A stretch of 64,000 bases of DNA from Rhizoclosmatium globosum (lineage: Eukaryota; Chytridiomycota; Chytridiomycetes; Chytridiales; Chytriomycetaceae). The stretch's first letter is position 1; each line of letters starts with the position of its first letter. Shown here piece after piece: positions 8,206 through 20,700 of the stretch. The position numbers and the translations under genes are program-made. The stretch lies in NCBI GenBank assembly GCA_002104985.1, contig MCGO01000008.1, forward strand, positions 1 to 64,000. Direction: 5' to 3'. Below the pieces are notes generated by a model. It made no database searches. It was given only the letters and a program-made list of their open reading frames with translations, and was not told the DNA's origin.

Positions 8206-10041
8206 ATGGCCTTCTATGGACCAGCAACACCAACACCAACGAATGCTCCACCGCCTCCTGTCGCAGTAGCAACAACAACGACAGCAGCGGCACTCGAACC
8301 AACCGATCCCACTTCAAACGTTGGCAGTGACTGGACAACGGGCATTGATGGAGCGGGCACGGGCCAAGTGCCAGTCCCGGCGGCAGGCCAAACAACTGGT
8401 TCAAAACAAGGTGGTTCAGCACCGGAAAGCAGCGAAAGCGGAAGAGGCGGTTCTGGTTCTCTGTCTCGAACCACAACCACTTCGACAACAAGCGCTTTCC
8501 AATCAATCAATCCAACGCAGTCAACGCAGTCCACGCAATCAACGCAGTCGACTCTCCCGCTTTCCGACTCGCCGCCGTCCCAGTTCGCACCCGGAACCAT
8601 CGCCGGATTCGTGTTTCTCGGCGTGTTTGTTGCGGTACTCGCAGCCTTCGTCTTTGTGGCGGCCCGCAGATCAGCTTCAACTCGAAGAACGGAAGAAGCA
8701 AAGAATTCGTATTCGCCTTCGGACTCGCTCGAGCCTCAGCCTGGTCTGCGCTCAATTGAAATCATTGCAACGCCATCACCCAATTTACTACAACAAACAC
8801 CGACACCATCACCCTCTCTCAAACAACACCAACACCAACACCAACAACAAGCTATCCATCAGTCGTCTACACTGCCACTTGTCCTTGCTCGCCTGCCATT
8901 CCCTGTCGATGAAAGTGGTCCATGTGCTCTCCACCCACTAGCAACAGAGAAACATTCGCTCAAAGACTGTCACAAATATCGCCGCCTTGTAACTCAAAAA
9001 CGATTTGACGAGCTCGAAAAAGAGTTTATTCTTGCGGAACTCACTGCTCGTCGTGCTGAAGCATCTGCACTCGGTTTCAATTTTCCAGTTCAGCTTGATA
9101 GGCCATGTGCACTCCATCCAGCTGCAACTGGCGAACATGCCCACGTTCTCCAAGACTGCCGCAAATACAGAACTCTTGTTCAGCAAAAACGATTCAAGGA
9201 ACTTGAGCAAGCGTTTAAAGAAGCTGCGAATGTCGTGGAGGCTGTCCAGCCTTTCGCTGGCTCTGCGGGTGTCCTTTCATTCCCATACATCATCAACGAA
9301 GATGCTCCGTGCGCCCTTCATCCTACCGCAACAGGTGAAAAGAAACATACTCTTGGAAACTGCTATACCTACCGCCGCCTAGTTCAAGCCAAAAAGTTTG
9401 ATGAACTCGAAGAAGCGTTGAACCAAGCCGCTCTCAAAGTCGAAGCCGTCCGCCGCGTCACATTTGTGTCTCCCGTTCCTTCAAACCCATCCTCGTCAGC
9501 CTCAACCTCTTCTCCCCATCCATCCAACACAACACCAACACATGCACAAAATCAGCCCCAGCCCCTCGCTCCAAAGCGTCTCAAATCAATCGCCGAAAAG
9601 TCTGTCTTCTCAAAAGCAACAACCGCCTCAGAAGGTGGGTACAACCCAGAAACCACATCCTCCTACGATGGAACCTACAAGACACGCGAAACAACACCCC
9701 GACGCCGTCTTTCAGGTCTCAACAAGGCAGGTCTATGGTGGAAGAACGCAACATCCGGTACACGGCCCCAACGCCCACCGGTCGGTGTCACCCGTGCCGT
9801 TCGATCATCTCCAGTTCCATCTGTGCGCAGTGGAAGTGGTCACAGTAGCAGTGGAACGAATCCTAGACGTGCTGGTATGTCGGGATCGGCCTCTGCGTCC
9901 GAGGGTTACGTCACTGCGCCAGAGTATCGCAGTGGGAGTGCGAGTGAGACGGAGGGTGGATATCATACAGCTCAGGAAGTCATGTATACTTCGGGGACTG
10001 AGCGATACTACACTGCAGAAGAAGGGGAAGAGGATGATTGA
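8206..10041 (+). CDS. single-pass membrane protein with three C-x2-H/H-C knuckle repeats
   Basis: I start at the first in-frame ATG, 8206, which gives 611 residues; the frame stays open upstream but without ATG. Residues 1-130 are rich in Thr, Ser, Pro and Gly, like a glycosylated outer segment. One membrane helix follows (about 131-153, GFVFLGVFVAVLAAFVFV). Three repeats begin near residues 240, 301 and 369. Each has the form CALHP, a spacer, H, four residues and C, then a basic helix (KYRRLVxxKRFDELE). The C-x2-H...H-x4-C spacing looks like a zinc knuckle, as in some retroelement Gag-related domains. The tail is Ser/Gly/Tyr-rich. No signal peptide is evident. Function is unknown. Confidence 0.75.
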   Translation: MAFYGPATPTPTNAPPPPVAVATTTTAAALEPTDPTSNVGSDWTTGIDGAGTGQVPVPAAGQTTGSKQGGSAPESSESGRGGSGSLSRTTTTSTTSAFQSINPTQSTQSTQSTQSTLPLSDSPPSQFAPGTIAGFVFLGVFVAVLAAFVFVAARRSASTRRTEEAKNSYSPSDSLEPQPGLRSIEIIATPSPNLLQQTPTPSPSLKQHQHQHQQQAIHQSSTLPLVLARLPFPVDESGPCALHPLATEKHSLKDCHKYRRLVTQKRFDELEKEFILAELTARRAEASALGFNFPVQLDRPCALHPAATGEHAHVLQDCRKYRTLVQQKRFKELEQAFKEAANVVEAVQPFAGSAGVLSFPYIINEDAPCALHPTATGEKKHTLGNCYTYRRLVQAKKFDELEEALNQAALKVEAVRRVTFVSPVPSNPSSSASTSSPHPSNTTPTHAQNQPQPLAPKRLKSIAEKSVFSKATTASEGGYNPETTSSYDGTYKTRETTPRRRLSGLNKAGLWWKNATSGTRPQRPPVGVTRAVRSSPVPSVRSGSGHSSSGTNPRRAGMSGSASASEGYVTAPEYRSGSASETEGGYHTAQEVMYTSGTERYYTAEEGEEDD

Positions 10042-10253
10042 TAGTCCAAAAAATAGATTACATTAGAATCATGTAGATTATTCAAATAAAAAAGTGTTTT
10101 AAAGTAATTGCATTGTTCATGGGGTCTTTCTGCTACCTCGGTTAGTGATCAAGACAATGTACTTAATCTTCATGTCAGATCCTTTGTTCAAAAAGGAGTA
10201 AACGGTCTCGTCTCATCAAAAACAATCGAAAGTATTTTCTTTCAAACACGAAA

Positions 10254-12018
10254 ATGGAACGAAGTCCGTCAAGTGCCTCAAAGATATCAGGGATTCTGAA
10301 TCAAGAAATCAATCACAGGCTTCGGCCGCGTTTTTGGATTCTCATACTTGGCTTCTTGGCTGTTACGACAATTACAGTTGGAGTTTTGGGATGGTGTGTC
10401 GACAACAAGGACTGCCGTCGGCTTGCTAAAACTTATTGTGCAGGCAACTTACATTTACGACATCCCAGAAGAATACAGCGGTTCTAGTCGACGAGACTGA
10501 GGATATCATCGCTGATTCTATAATGCACACCATTTTATCTGATGCCGATGTTTTACAAACTCTGACAGCAACCCAAGCTAGTATGTTGGAGGTAATCTTG
10601 AGCATAAAAGACAACTCCAATGTTAATTTAAGTACGGTTCCAGGAAAACTGATGGAGTTTTCAAAACGCGCAGAAAACAAATCGAACCATGAGAGCTATG
10701 TTGGTTTTGCTGAATAGAGTCCGCCAATTCACGACCAGTATGTATTACAATACATATCCGGGAGGCTTGCAATTTGGATACAATTATCCCTCCCCTTCCT
10801 CAAATCAGCTGCAATTGGTAAGCCTCTGTTCTTTTTTCTTGAATATATTTAACACATTGTAAACAGTGGACGCAAGCTCCCAATAACACACAATATACAT
10901 GGAATTGTAATCCCCAAGGATCTCCGGTTGGTGAACCAATATCCGTACTCTACAGACCAGGAAACAACACCCTTGAAAACCCGGGCACAAACGAGACACT
11001 ACGCCTTGGCATCAACGGTATTGATGGCATAAACATTGATTATGCGAATTCAACATTTCAAACGTTTTCTCCGATATACGCGTACAACGGACAAGTCTAC
11101 ATTACATCCTACCGAGTCGCAATCAATCGAGAAACACAAGAAAAGGTTGTCTTCGCAAACGACTGGACAGTAAGCTACATATTCGAAAGAATTCAAGACG
11201 TTACAAGCGTGATTCCATATCCAATGTTTGTTGGAATCATTGAAGTAAGCTCTGGGAATTTGATGGTTGCTTCGAACAATGTCTCTCTTCTTGCGGATGA
11301 CGGACAAAGCCTAACACCAATTTACCTCATCAATGACCCGTTTATTCATGATTTTCTTACGTATGTGAATGAAACGTTTGCTCCGACATTCTCGCCAGTA
11401 CAGAACTTACCAAGCCAGCTGTCCATTGTTCCTGCCGCCATTGATAGCACACCAACGGAAGCCATTTATATTACACGAAAAATAAGTGGTGTCAATTGGC
11501 GCCTTGAACTGAATTATTTCACACTTGGCATTCAACAGTATATACTTTTCACGTACTTAAACATTGACGCACAAGCTCAAGTCCAAGCAGTCTCTCAACA
11601 AACTGGAATATACATATTCGTTATTATTGGCGTATCACTGCTCTTGGGAACCCTTTTCGCTTTGGCAGTTTCTCGTCAACTAAATATCGTCTCCCAACAA
11701 ATCAATCTCTTGAAGCAGCTAAAGTTTAGCGAAGTCTTGGGAGTCGAGAGTGGTGTCAAGAGGAGATCATTCATCAAAGAACTCGCGGAGCTGCAACAAG
11801 GGTTCCATGAGATGTGCAAAGTTTTCGCGACAATGATCAAGGCGAACTCAATGCTACAAAAAGGACCCCATGTTAGCGGCCATACAGGTAATTATAGTTT
11901 ACCTCGTCGCCCAATTTCAAGCTCTGCAATCGATTTGCCGGGTCGACAAATGACTGCCGTTGAAAGTCGCCCAGCCACAACAACAGAGGGAACCATTGGC
12001 ATTTCAAAAGAAACATGA
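10254..12018 (+). CDS. Cache-domain transmembrane receptor without catalytic domain
   Basis: Exons are 10254-10393, 10444 to about 10636, about 10674 to 10817, and 10867-12018. The middle junction is ambiguous: 10632-10695 is an alternative intron. The product is about 542 residues. A membrane helix at about 26-47 is followed by an extracellular part with YYNTYPGGLQFGY and the region up to PIYLIND. This resembles the double Cache sensor module of chytrid receptors. A second helix lies at about 406-428 (FVIIGVSLLLGTLFALAV). A HAMP-like juxtamembrane stretch follows (FIKELAELQQGFHEMCKVF). Related fungal receptors often continue into a nucleotide cyclase or kinase; here the chain stops about 65 residues later. 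It probably senses a small ligand but must signal through a partner. The family call is by motif and architecture only. Confidence 0.7.
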
Positions 12019-12427
12019 AGTTCTACTATATCATTTCTAGTTTGATTTCTATTTCCTTTAATATCGCTCATGAGGTGCTGGGAAATCAGTTCCCAAAAAC
12101 TTTTCAAAAAGATCTCTCTCACTTCCAATATGTACTTTTTTACCTCCTTTCCAAACACCATCATGTTGAATATCAACGCCATGACATAGTTTTGCATAGC
12201 TCTGAATCCGAGAGACAAATTGTGTTGGTCCAGTCCAATAGAAGAGTGAAGTTCCGACCTGATGAAAAAGGGCGAACTTAACGTCAACACTATATAAATA
12301 TTAGATTAAGAAATAATGTACAAGGAAGGTCCTTACGGTATTTCAGTGTCTTCAAGTGTTATGAAACCACAAATCCGATTGAAACCGTCTGAAAACGACT
12401 CTAAGCGAAAGAAGAGCGTTAGAATCT
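12019..12427. other. spacer between convergent genes
   Basis: Only overlapping short frames are present. I see no RNA gene. It should hold the 3' ends of the Cache receptor gene and the unrecognised gene downstream. Confidence 0.4.
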
Positions 12428-13726
12428 TCAATTTAAAAAGCTGAGAGAACCTTTGAAATTAAATAACGGCTTGATTGTATCGAGGAATCTTTCTTTCAAC
12501 TCCTCGATTTCAGCTTGGGCGTCCAAACCATCATCTTCCAATTGACATTGTCGACATATGCAACGACTTTGATGGGGCTTATATGAAACCATGATTTCGA
12601 GATGTGTGAACATAAGATCACCTCGCCGACGTGCACCAAGGGGTAAACAGAACAGTTCCAACTCGGTTATAGAATCATTAAGAACATAAGTATAACGATC
12701 ATAGTCTAAACTGATGAGGTTTAGGGCTAAAGAGACAGATCTATAAATTTGAATACCTTGACGAGAGAATCCATGTTTTTCACGGCTACTAAAATGTCGA
12801 TAAACTTGCAGTCCAAACAGCTGGGCGTTCGAAATGGCGCTATTTCTTGCATCACCATCTTCAGGGGAGGTGGGTGCCTTTTTAACAACGTCTTGGTACA
12901 CCAAATCACCAACATTTTCAAGCATTTCGCGTAATTTTTCATTCATAAGGTCCAATTTGCGAGGCAGGTTCGTAAGGAATCTATGACTCGCCTCGAAATC
13001 CCAACCAATCTGACTAGATAATATCGCACAACGAGCCCCAATTTTTCTCTGTATATTAGATTCAGCGGACTCAAAGAGTCTTGATGTTCGAATCATCTCT
13101 TCGAAGCTATTCTGTCTTTGATTCCAATGAGGGAGCGTTGACGCAGCCTGGCTGGATGAGAAGCCGATGGTATTTATTCTGAGCCGCGATAAGTCAATAA
13201 TCAATCGAATTGATAGTACGAACTTCATCAGAGCTATTCCTTCATCCAGAGCCCACTTTGCCAGCTGGAATTCACCGTTAGTTGATAGATGGTCCGTTGA
13301 TGAAGACGCACAGAGCCAGCCAGTGTAAACAGCCAGCTGGGTCACAAGTAGTTCGGTTCCTTTTGGCTCGTCTTCGTGGATATCCAAGTAGTATTGGAGG
13401 CAGCGGACGAGAGACTAGCACACTTGAGCAATGCATCAGAGCCTCGCAGACCTTACCGCGTCCAATGCAACCGTTTGAGGTTCTTTTCTTTCCGCGGGAA
13501 GCTCATTTTCGACTTGGTTGAAAGGAGAAGAGGCATTGCTTGAAGACAATGGAAGAGTATTGGTTGATGGTTGACCTTTGTCAGTATCCACTGGTTCTGG
13601 AACATCTCCAGTAATTCCGTACAAAAGAGAGTCGCCTGCAAAGAGTCCTGGCCGTGAGACGGGAACTTCCACTGCGACTGGAGGCGTTCCGTAATCCTCA
13701 ACGCCAAGAGTCGAAAGTAAACTCAT
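12428..13726 (-). CDS. unrecognised 418-residue protein
   Basis: Two exons, 13726-13457 and 13414-12428, join in phase across a 42-nt intron (GTAAGG...GCTAG). Residues 1-90 are Pro/Ser-rich and disordered. The rest is mainly helical, with hydrophobic stretches such as ALMKFVLSIRLIIDL and SVSLALNLISLD. It also contains a cysteine-rich segment near the C terminus (CICRQCQLEDD). The pattern of several amphipathic helices loosely recalls PEX11-type peroxisomal membrane proteins, but I see no decisive motif and would not transfer that name. The gene lies tail-to-head with the G-alpha gene at 13877, 150 bp away. Confidence 0.65.
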
Positions 13727-13876
13727 TTCAAACAATAAAAAGACATGAGAGGAATGTACCGTTTCAATCATTTATTGATGATCATAAAAAGAGCGTGTAA
13801 ACTAAAAAAAAGGCTAATACAAAGTTCTCAGTCTCTCCCCCTAACTTTAAATTCCATCCACAACAATTACTATCAT

Positions 13877-15439
13877 TCATAGACCGGCTTTTGTCAAATT
13901 TCCTCTGTATCGTTATAAAATCAGTTATTTTTGAAACGAGCCAAAGGAGTTTTTCAAAAACAAACCTTAAAATACTGTGATTAACGATTGCCAACACTGC
14001 CTTTATCTGTTTCGTGTCGGTCGCCCATGTGAAATGTAAATAAATGCTCTTTTCGGGAAATAGGTTCAATGCGATAAATCGGGAGGCGAAGTACTCTGAA
14101 CAACTTTCATATGTGTTTGGTCCTTTTACAAAGAATATTCAATTAGAATCCAAAGGAACCATACCACAAATCAAAATCACCTTGGTATGTCGGAAAGTAT
14201 TGTGATATAGGTGTTTTTTCCAGCTTCTCTTTGAACAGGTCAATCTTGTTCATAAAAACAATCATTTCCGTCATTTTGAACAGAGGATGGTTACAAATGG
14301 AATCAAATAGGTTCATTGATTCAACCACTGTGGTTTGAGGTTTAAGCATACGTAACACACCGCGCAAAAATTCTTACTTCGATTCGTTGAGCTATCTTCC
14401 AAGCACACTTGATCATATGAACTTATTGCTACCAAATAGATAATTGCATCCACATCGTCAAAGTAAGGAGCCCATTTTTTCCTTTCACCTCGTTGCCCAC
14501 CAACGTCAAAGATACGGAAAATCTTCTTTTCAACCATAATTCGCGTTTCTGAGACCGTTGTTGTCATTTGACGAGTGTTTAAGATATCTTGTTCGGTTGG
14601 ATTGTATTCGGGATTACAAACTTCTTTCGCTCGGTTTAGAAAGCTACAGAGGTGAATAGGTGTCAGATCATGTAAAGCGGAAAGTTGTAAAGAAGGATAC
14701 TCAACTATCCACAACAATCTACCAACTGAAACTCGTTTGCTCGACTGTAGCAATATTGAATCCCCGCGTCTTTCCATACAACCTCCACAGCATTCACAAT
14801 TTCGTCTGGTAGTGTTTCCCCCGGTGAAATACCAAAACTCATATCATGTGATTTGACAACTTTTGCTGCATCTGGCCCCGTTCCAGTTTGCCTATTCCGC
14901 CCTCCGGCTCGTTTATACAGTTTGGCCGCGTATTTGGCCATAGGATTTTCAAGTTTAGGTATCTCGCTTTCTATTAGAGCCATTCTATCCGATACTTTCT
15001 TTTCTTGATCGGGCTCGTACTCGTTCTCATTTTCAAACACCTCTTCTGCTGATCCACGATCATCCCGCACTTTATCATCTTCTGTAAGTGCGTTTTCATC
15101 GTCGTCGTCGTCTTCTTCTGTTGTCGGCAGAGTTACAGTGGTGGGATCAAAGCCATACGGGATTTTCAGCATATCCATCGCGTTGATGAGTGATAAGGTA
15201 CAAGTCATTACGTTTGTTAAGATTGTTGTTCGGAACGCCAGTTTTTCATTTGCTGTATATCCCTCCCCGTATATTAGTTTGAACTGTTTTAGAACAGTCG
15301 ATTTGCCAGTTTCTCCAGGTCCCAGTAGTAGTAGTTTTATATTTTGCTGGATGTTCTTTTGTTCGAGTTTGAGCTGTTTATCTATCTCGTTGCTCGCGAC
15401 GACAGCCGCAGCTGACTCTGATGATCCACAGTTTCCCAT
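13877..15439 (-). CDS. heterotrimeric G protein alpha subunit, divergent copy 1
   Basis: Five exons: 15439-14706, 14643-14378, 14327-14181, 14122-13966 and 13904-13877, with introns of 50-62 nt, give 443 residues. The start MGNCGSS has the Gly2 and Cys4 expected for myristoylation and palmitoylation. GTPase motifs are present: GPGETGKS, the switch I Arg in NTRQMTT, DVGGQRGERKKW, NKID and TWATDT in place of the usual TCATDT. The helical domain carries an acidic insert (TTEEDDDDDENALTEDD) that makes the protein about 90 residues longer than standard G-alpha. By my splice model the C terminus ends ...KAGL, one residue short of the usual GLM-like receptor-contact tail. It should bind G-beta-gamma at the membrane and signal from receptors. 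The last 28-nt exon is the least certain. Confidence 0.88.
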
Positions 15440-15958
15440 TCGATTTGCTGGAGATTACGCGTTTAAGGTCGATTAGCTGACTATAGGCGATTGAAGGCTT
15501 CCTTAGATCTGAAACAATGGCGGTGGAGGTGTGTTTAACGCGTACGAGGGGTCTCTGACAGAGGCTAATCGTTTGAAGATGTACTATTGCCAGTTATATG
15601 AAGAGGCACGTCTACAAGGCTATCGTCCTCAGGTGCAAAGGCTGTCTGAAGAATGGGATTTGCAAAATTTCAGGACTGTGAAGGAAAGAATGGGGGAGTG
15701 AGAGAGTGAGGGAGCAGGGTCGAAAATTCACGAAGAATGGAAAAATCGGGAATCCTATTGTGACAATCGTAAGGCCAAAAAAATCGACCATTCTCTTCTC
15801 TAAGGCCCTTCCCTCGCGAAAAGATTGACGATTCTTGAGATACGTACAGTTTGAAACAGCGGGCAGCCTTTCAATCCCATCAGCTTCGAAACCTGTCTTA
15901 TACCTACGGCCCATCAATTTTCGTTGGATCAAATCGCCTCAACACCACACAACAGAAG
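15440..15958. promoter_or_regulatory. shared divergent promoter region of two G-alpha genes
   Basis: The 519 bp separate two head-to-head G-alpha genes, so both promoters must lie here. A minus-strand frame at 15612-15932 has no protein-like features and I do not count it. No clear TATA box is visible. Confidence 0.5.
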
Positions 15959-17547
15959 ATGGGGAACATGTGCTCAGGAGGTTCGAAGGAAGCGGTTGTC
16001 GCCACAGCCGCCGCAGTCGCCAACAGTAAAGAGATTGATAAACAGTTAAAGAAAGAAGAGGAAGCAAATCTTGACACGGCAAAGTTACTACTACTAGGTA
16101 ACGATTAGACCCAGTGTCTCGCAATAGCTTAAGCTTTATTCCACAGGGACTGGTGAAACTGGAAAATCAACTATTCTAAAACAAATGAGGCTGATACATG
16201 GAGTCGTATTCACAGAAGACGAGTACATTGGATTCCGATCAGCAATCTTCATGAACATAATTACATGCGCAAAATCGCTAATACACGCGATGGAAACCCT
16301 TCAGATTCCCTATGGATTTGTCCCGCCGTTCGTCCCACCTGTAGTCGACCCCAATGCTGGCGAAGGGGAAGGAGGTGGAATAAACGACGCACCGCAACCT
16401 ACAACAGAAGCATCAGCAGATCCAGCAGCACAAACTACATCAGCAGCAAATCCGTCAGATCCAAACGATCCCGATGATCCACCGGAACCGATGCTGAAAA
16501 GGAACGATCCCGCGGCGATCGCGGCTCGAGAAGCGTACGCCCTTATAGACCCGGAAAAAGGCCAAACGGGTCCTGTTGTAGATGCCGCAGCTCTGATAAA
16601 AGGCGTTAACATCAGATTTGGTTTCGTGAAAGGGGAAACACTACCAGCAAATATAATTGACGCGGCAAAATTAATTTGGGGAGATTCAGGGGTACAATAT
16701 TGCTATACGCGGGCGAACGAGTATCAGTTGATTGACTGTTGTGCATAGTAAGGGCTCTTCTTCTTCTAACATGATTGCCTAAACGAACCCAACCACAGCT
16801 TTATGAATGACATTGACCGGGTCTGCCACCCAGAATATATGCCTGGCGAGCAAGATATTTTAAACGCCCGTATGATGACAACGTCGATTACGGAAACCAA
16901 ATTTGAAGTTCAAGGGGTAACGTTCAGAGTGTTTGATGTTGGTGGCCAGCGAAGTCAGCGTAAAAAATGGGCACCATATTTTGATGACGTGCGAGCAATC
17001 ATTTATCTCGTGGCTATGAACTCATATGACCAAGTTTGTTTCGAAGACGCATCAGCAAATCGAAGTAAGTTCTCACCACCCTTCTTTCTTTGCTAATCTT
17101 CCTCCGCATCATAGTGACGGAGTCTTTAAATGTATTCAAATCCATGTGTAACCATCCAATGTTCAAATCGACAGCCATAATTCTATTCATGAACAAGATT
17201 GATCTCTTCCGAACAAAACTAGAAACCGCCATGATAACAAATTACTTTCCCGAGTTTCAAGGTAATTTAACTTTTGGTTTTGGCAACTGATGCTGACTTG
17301 AAGAAGGGCCCAACACATACGAGCGGGGTTCTGAATTCTTTGCCCGTCAGTTCCTGCAGCTAAATAAGAACCCGGAGAAAAAGATATATGTGCATTTCAC
17401 ATGGGCAACAGACACGAAACAAATCAAAAAGATTCTAACGATGGTGAATGAGATTATATTGAGGTTAGTAACTCTTCATAATTTTCTTCAAAGTTCTAAT
17501 TCATTCAACCTTTCAGCTCAAATATGGCATCTATCGGATTAATGTGA
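15959..17547 (+). CDS. heterotrimeric G protein alpha subunit, divergent copy 2
   Basis: Six exons: 15959-16097, 16147-16747, 16799-17064, 17115-17261, 17307-17463 and 17517-17547, give 446 residues. The start MGNMCSGGS has Gly2 and a nearby Cys for lipidation. Motifs are GTGETGKS, the switch I Arg in NARMMTT, DVGGQRSQRKKW, NKIDLF and TWATDT. The C terminus is SIGLM, a normal receptor-contact tail. The helical domain contains a Pro/Asp/Thr-rich insert (about residues 100-160) in the same place as the acidic insert of copy 1. Intron positions after the P loop, after DCC-Y and after NR correspond where both copies have them. The two copies therefore arose by inverted duplication and then diverged. 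Confidence 0.92.
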
Positions 17548-17778
17548 GATTGAGTGGGTTGGACAGTTCTTCTTTTACTGTGGGGACGACTGGGAAGTGG
17601 GTTTAGAAACTTTTGAGAGTACAATAAACTGTAGTTACTCCATCATATCATCGTTCCCTCCGTCTCAAATCTAAATTGGGAATGAAATTGAAACAGACTA
17701 CTCATTTATAACTGTAATATCTACTCAATCTAACTAACTATAATATGTATGAACAAGGAAAAACCACTCAAGCCCAAT

Positions 17779-20700
17779 CTAAATAAGCTTGGACGTGCCA
17801 ATCCGGTGTACAGTGTTCGATTTTTTCATCTCATTTGTCTGGTGAATGTCAGAATCGTCCACCTCCACAATTTCACCATTCGCAACACGGATCAAATACT
17901 TCTCACGTTCAATACTGTTACGAATGTTGGCCGGCTCTTCAGGAACGAACCAACACACAGCACCGACAACCAAAATAACCAAGTGCTCGAAAATGAGGAC
18001 AAAGGCCAACTGAATACCCAACTTAGCGCTCTGGTTGTCTTCAAAGTTAGCCAAGAAGGTACTCTCAAAGTATCCACTGGACATAACAATAATCAACGCA
18101 TTCACCAAAATAGAGATCTTTGCAATAGCATCCATAATATCCTTCCAGGCACCGAGATCTTCAACACGTCTCGCGAATGGACGCTTAGACTCAACAACAA
18201 GACGGTAAGCACCGAGACGGATTTCCAAAATCGAACTGATCAAGGCCAAAAGTGGTGCAAGTGGGAACGAGAGGGAGAACAGGCAAACGTAACCGTACTC
18301 GATAATCTTGGGCATGATTTCGTCACGACTAAATAAAATCACAGATTGAGTATTACTTTGGCTAAAAGTTGGAAATGTGCACTCACCGAACCCAAACCTG
18401 CAAAACGTCGTCCAAAATGTATTGAGGCGCAACACGGAAACTGGCTTGACGACGGTTCATGACTGATTGTGTGGCATGTTGTTTCGCCAACTTGCGCTTG
18501 AGTGAAGCCTCGCGGAATTTCTCGATAACAAGAGGCAATAGAACTGCTTGGAACTGGCACCAGAATTGCATACCGGTGAAGACAATAGCCATACTGAGCA
18601 TGAGTTCGGAAATACAACTGCTTCCGGACTTGGCATCCGCGTAACAAACTTCTTTGGATACGCCGACAAGATCCAAACTGTTTCCAGAAAACACCTTGAA
18701 AATACCAACGTAGATGAGGTAAGAGTAGTTTTGGAGAGCGCTCATGACAAAGTCCTTGACATCGCGATTGTCTAGCCAAATTGAGTCAAACAACGCTTCA
18801 ACAACACTAACTTGTATACAAATTCAAAACTTACAATCGAAAGCAAGCTGAGTTTTGTGGTTTTCAGATCGCGTCAAAAAGAGAGAAACCGTCAGGTAAG
18901 ACTGTACCCAAATATTAATTCTTTAAAAGGGAATACAAAAGCATCCTTACAGGTGTCAACACAACAATATTGATCAAAGTGAACAAACTGGAAACTCCGG
19001 TACTGACGTATACAGAGTACGTACTGAACTTGGCGTGCAAGACAATAATCAAGAATTGGAAGGCACACATCAACCCAATCTAAAACCAACAACAAAACTT
19101 TCAGCACCACAGAAAACCTCCCCGAGAAAACGAATCAACACTCACCGCAAGGAACATGTACAAGTACGAAACAAATCGCAAACGGAATGTATTCCAGGTA
19201 GGCATGAAAGTCTCCATTCTCCCCGTAACTGGGTCTCGCTTCACAGTGGTACCATAAAACTCTGGTCTCTTGGATTCGATTCGCTCAACAGTACGGACGT
19301 TCCAGACAGTTGCCAACGCAATGTTTCTTCGACTCCAGAATCGCAAGAACAAGAGTCCCCAAACGGATTGGAAGAAGGCAAAGACGATTATGAAGGCATT
19401 GTCAAAGTAGTGACCGTTTGTAGAGGTCGCGAACGAGTAAATTGAAACTAGAAGACCCAAAATCGCTGTTGGATGTTGTGAGAAAGAGGGTACATACAGA
19501 AGTAAAAAGTTGAAACATACCAGGAATGACAAGCCACACGGTGTAGAAACCCAACCAAGCAAAGTAAAAGGCGACATATTCTCCGTAATAGTTTCTCACT
19601 TTGTGAAGAGGTTGAATCGGAAGAATCTTGGCAAGGGAGAAGCCCAACTTGGCCCAGTTGAAGTAGAGCCAAGAACGGTCGTTATCGACAGGGACTTGCT
19701 TTCTTTCAGTCAAGGAGTGATCCCAACTTATAAAAGCATTAGTTCCCGAAAGTGAACTTCATGGGCTACTCACCATGGACCATCGTGGATTGGGTAGTAG
19801 TCCGCATACACCTTCTCAACCAGCAAATCGTTGATACCCATTGGACGAACAGTGGTCAAGCGAATGTTACATCTGTTGACAATAATGTTGACCTGAAACA
19901 GATTGTGAGATAAGAGGAATTCACAAAGAAAAGAAAACAAACCATGAGAGATCGCTGCATAGTTGTGAAAAAGTTCAATTGAACAGTGGCAGGAGAACTT
20001 CTTGGGGCTTTAGCATCACCGCCAACAAATTGGTCCAAAATATCGTGGTCAAATGGATGGGTTGTGATGGCACCAGTGACGGGAACCAAAACGAAAGCCA
20101 TCTGAACAAGAGACTTGAATCCAACTGCGAAATTGTCCACCGCATCTTCAATTGCAACAACATCGTTCTTCACTTCAGTAATGACAGCGTCGACAGCTTC
20201 AGTTCCGTCATTCACCACTGTCTTGAACACATCCTTTTGGGAGTGCGACGCAATAGCACGACGGTGAGCTTCGGAAGCCTGATACTGATTGGCATTATTA
20301 TCGATTTGCTGATTCGCTTTGGTATACAAGTGCTTCTCTTTGTCCTAATTTCGTTCAGAAGATCGGTCAGCCACAAACACAGCCTCATTCGCAGTACAGA
20401 CTCACAATCATTTCCATTCTCAGTTTCATGATTTCGGCTTCCTTCATCAGACTTTGGAATCCCGCCATAACTTTGATGTAGTGAGATCCGGTTTCTTCTT
20501 CCTCATTCAACTGAGTTTCTGTGGACTTGTGCCTCTTTCTCAAGTGCGAGATTTCGTCAGCGCCACGTTCTCTGACAAGAATTAAATGGTGTCTCAGCAA
20601 TTCACGCTCAAAGTGGGCACGGTGGAGAGAACGGCTTTCCTCCAACTGTCTCTTTTCTGGATCATCCGAAGGTACTTTTGTTATGTATTCGATGGAGGCA

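Noticed and set aside
8214..8600. Overlapping frames on both strands of the knuckle-repeat membrane protein
   Set aside because: They arise from the simple Thr/Ser/Gln-rich coding repeats and have no recognisable features.
12428..13726. PEX11 as the identity of this gene
   Set aside because: Only a loose helical resemblance is visible, and no diagnostic motif can be pointed to.
15612..15932. 106-codon minus-strand frame between the G-alpha genes
   Set aside because: No protein-like pattern, and it lies in the shared promoter region.
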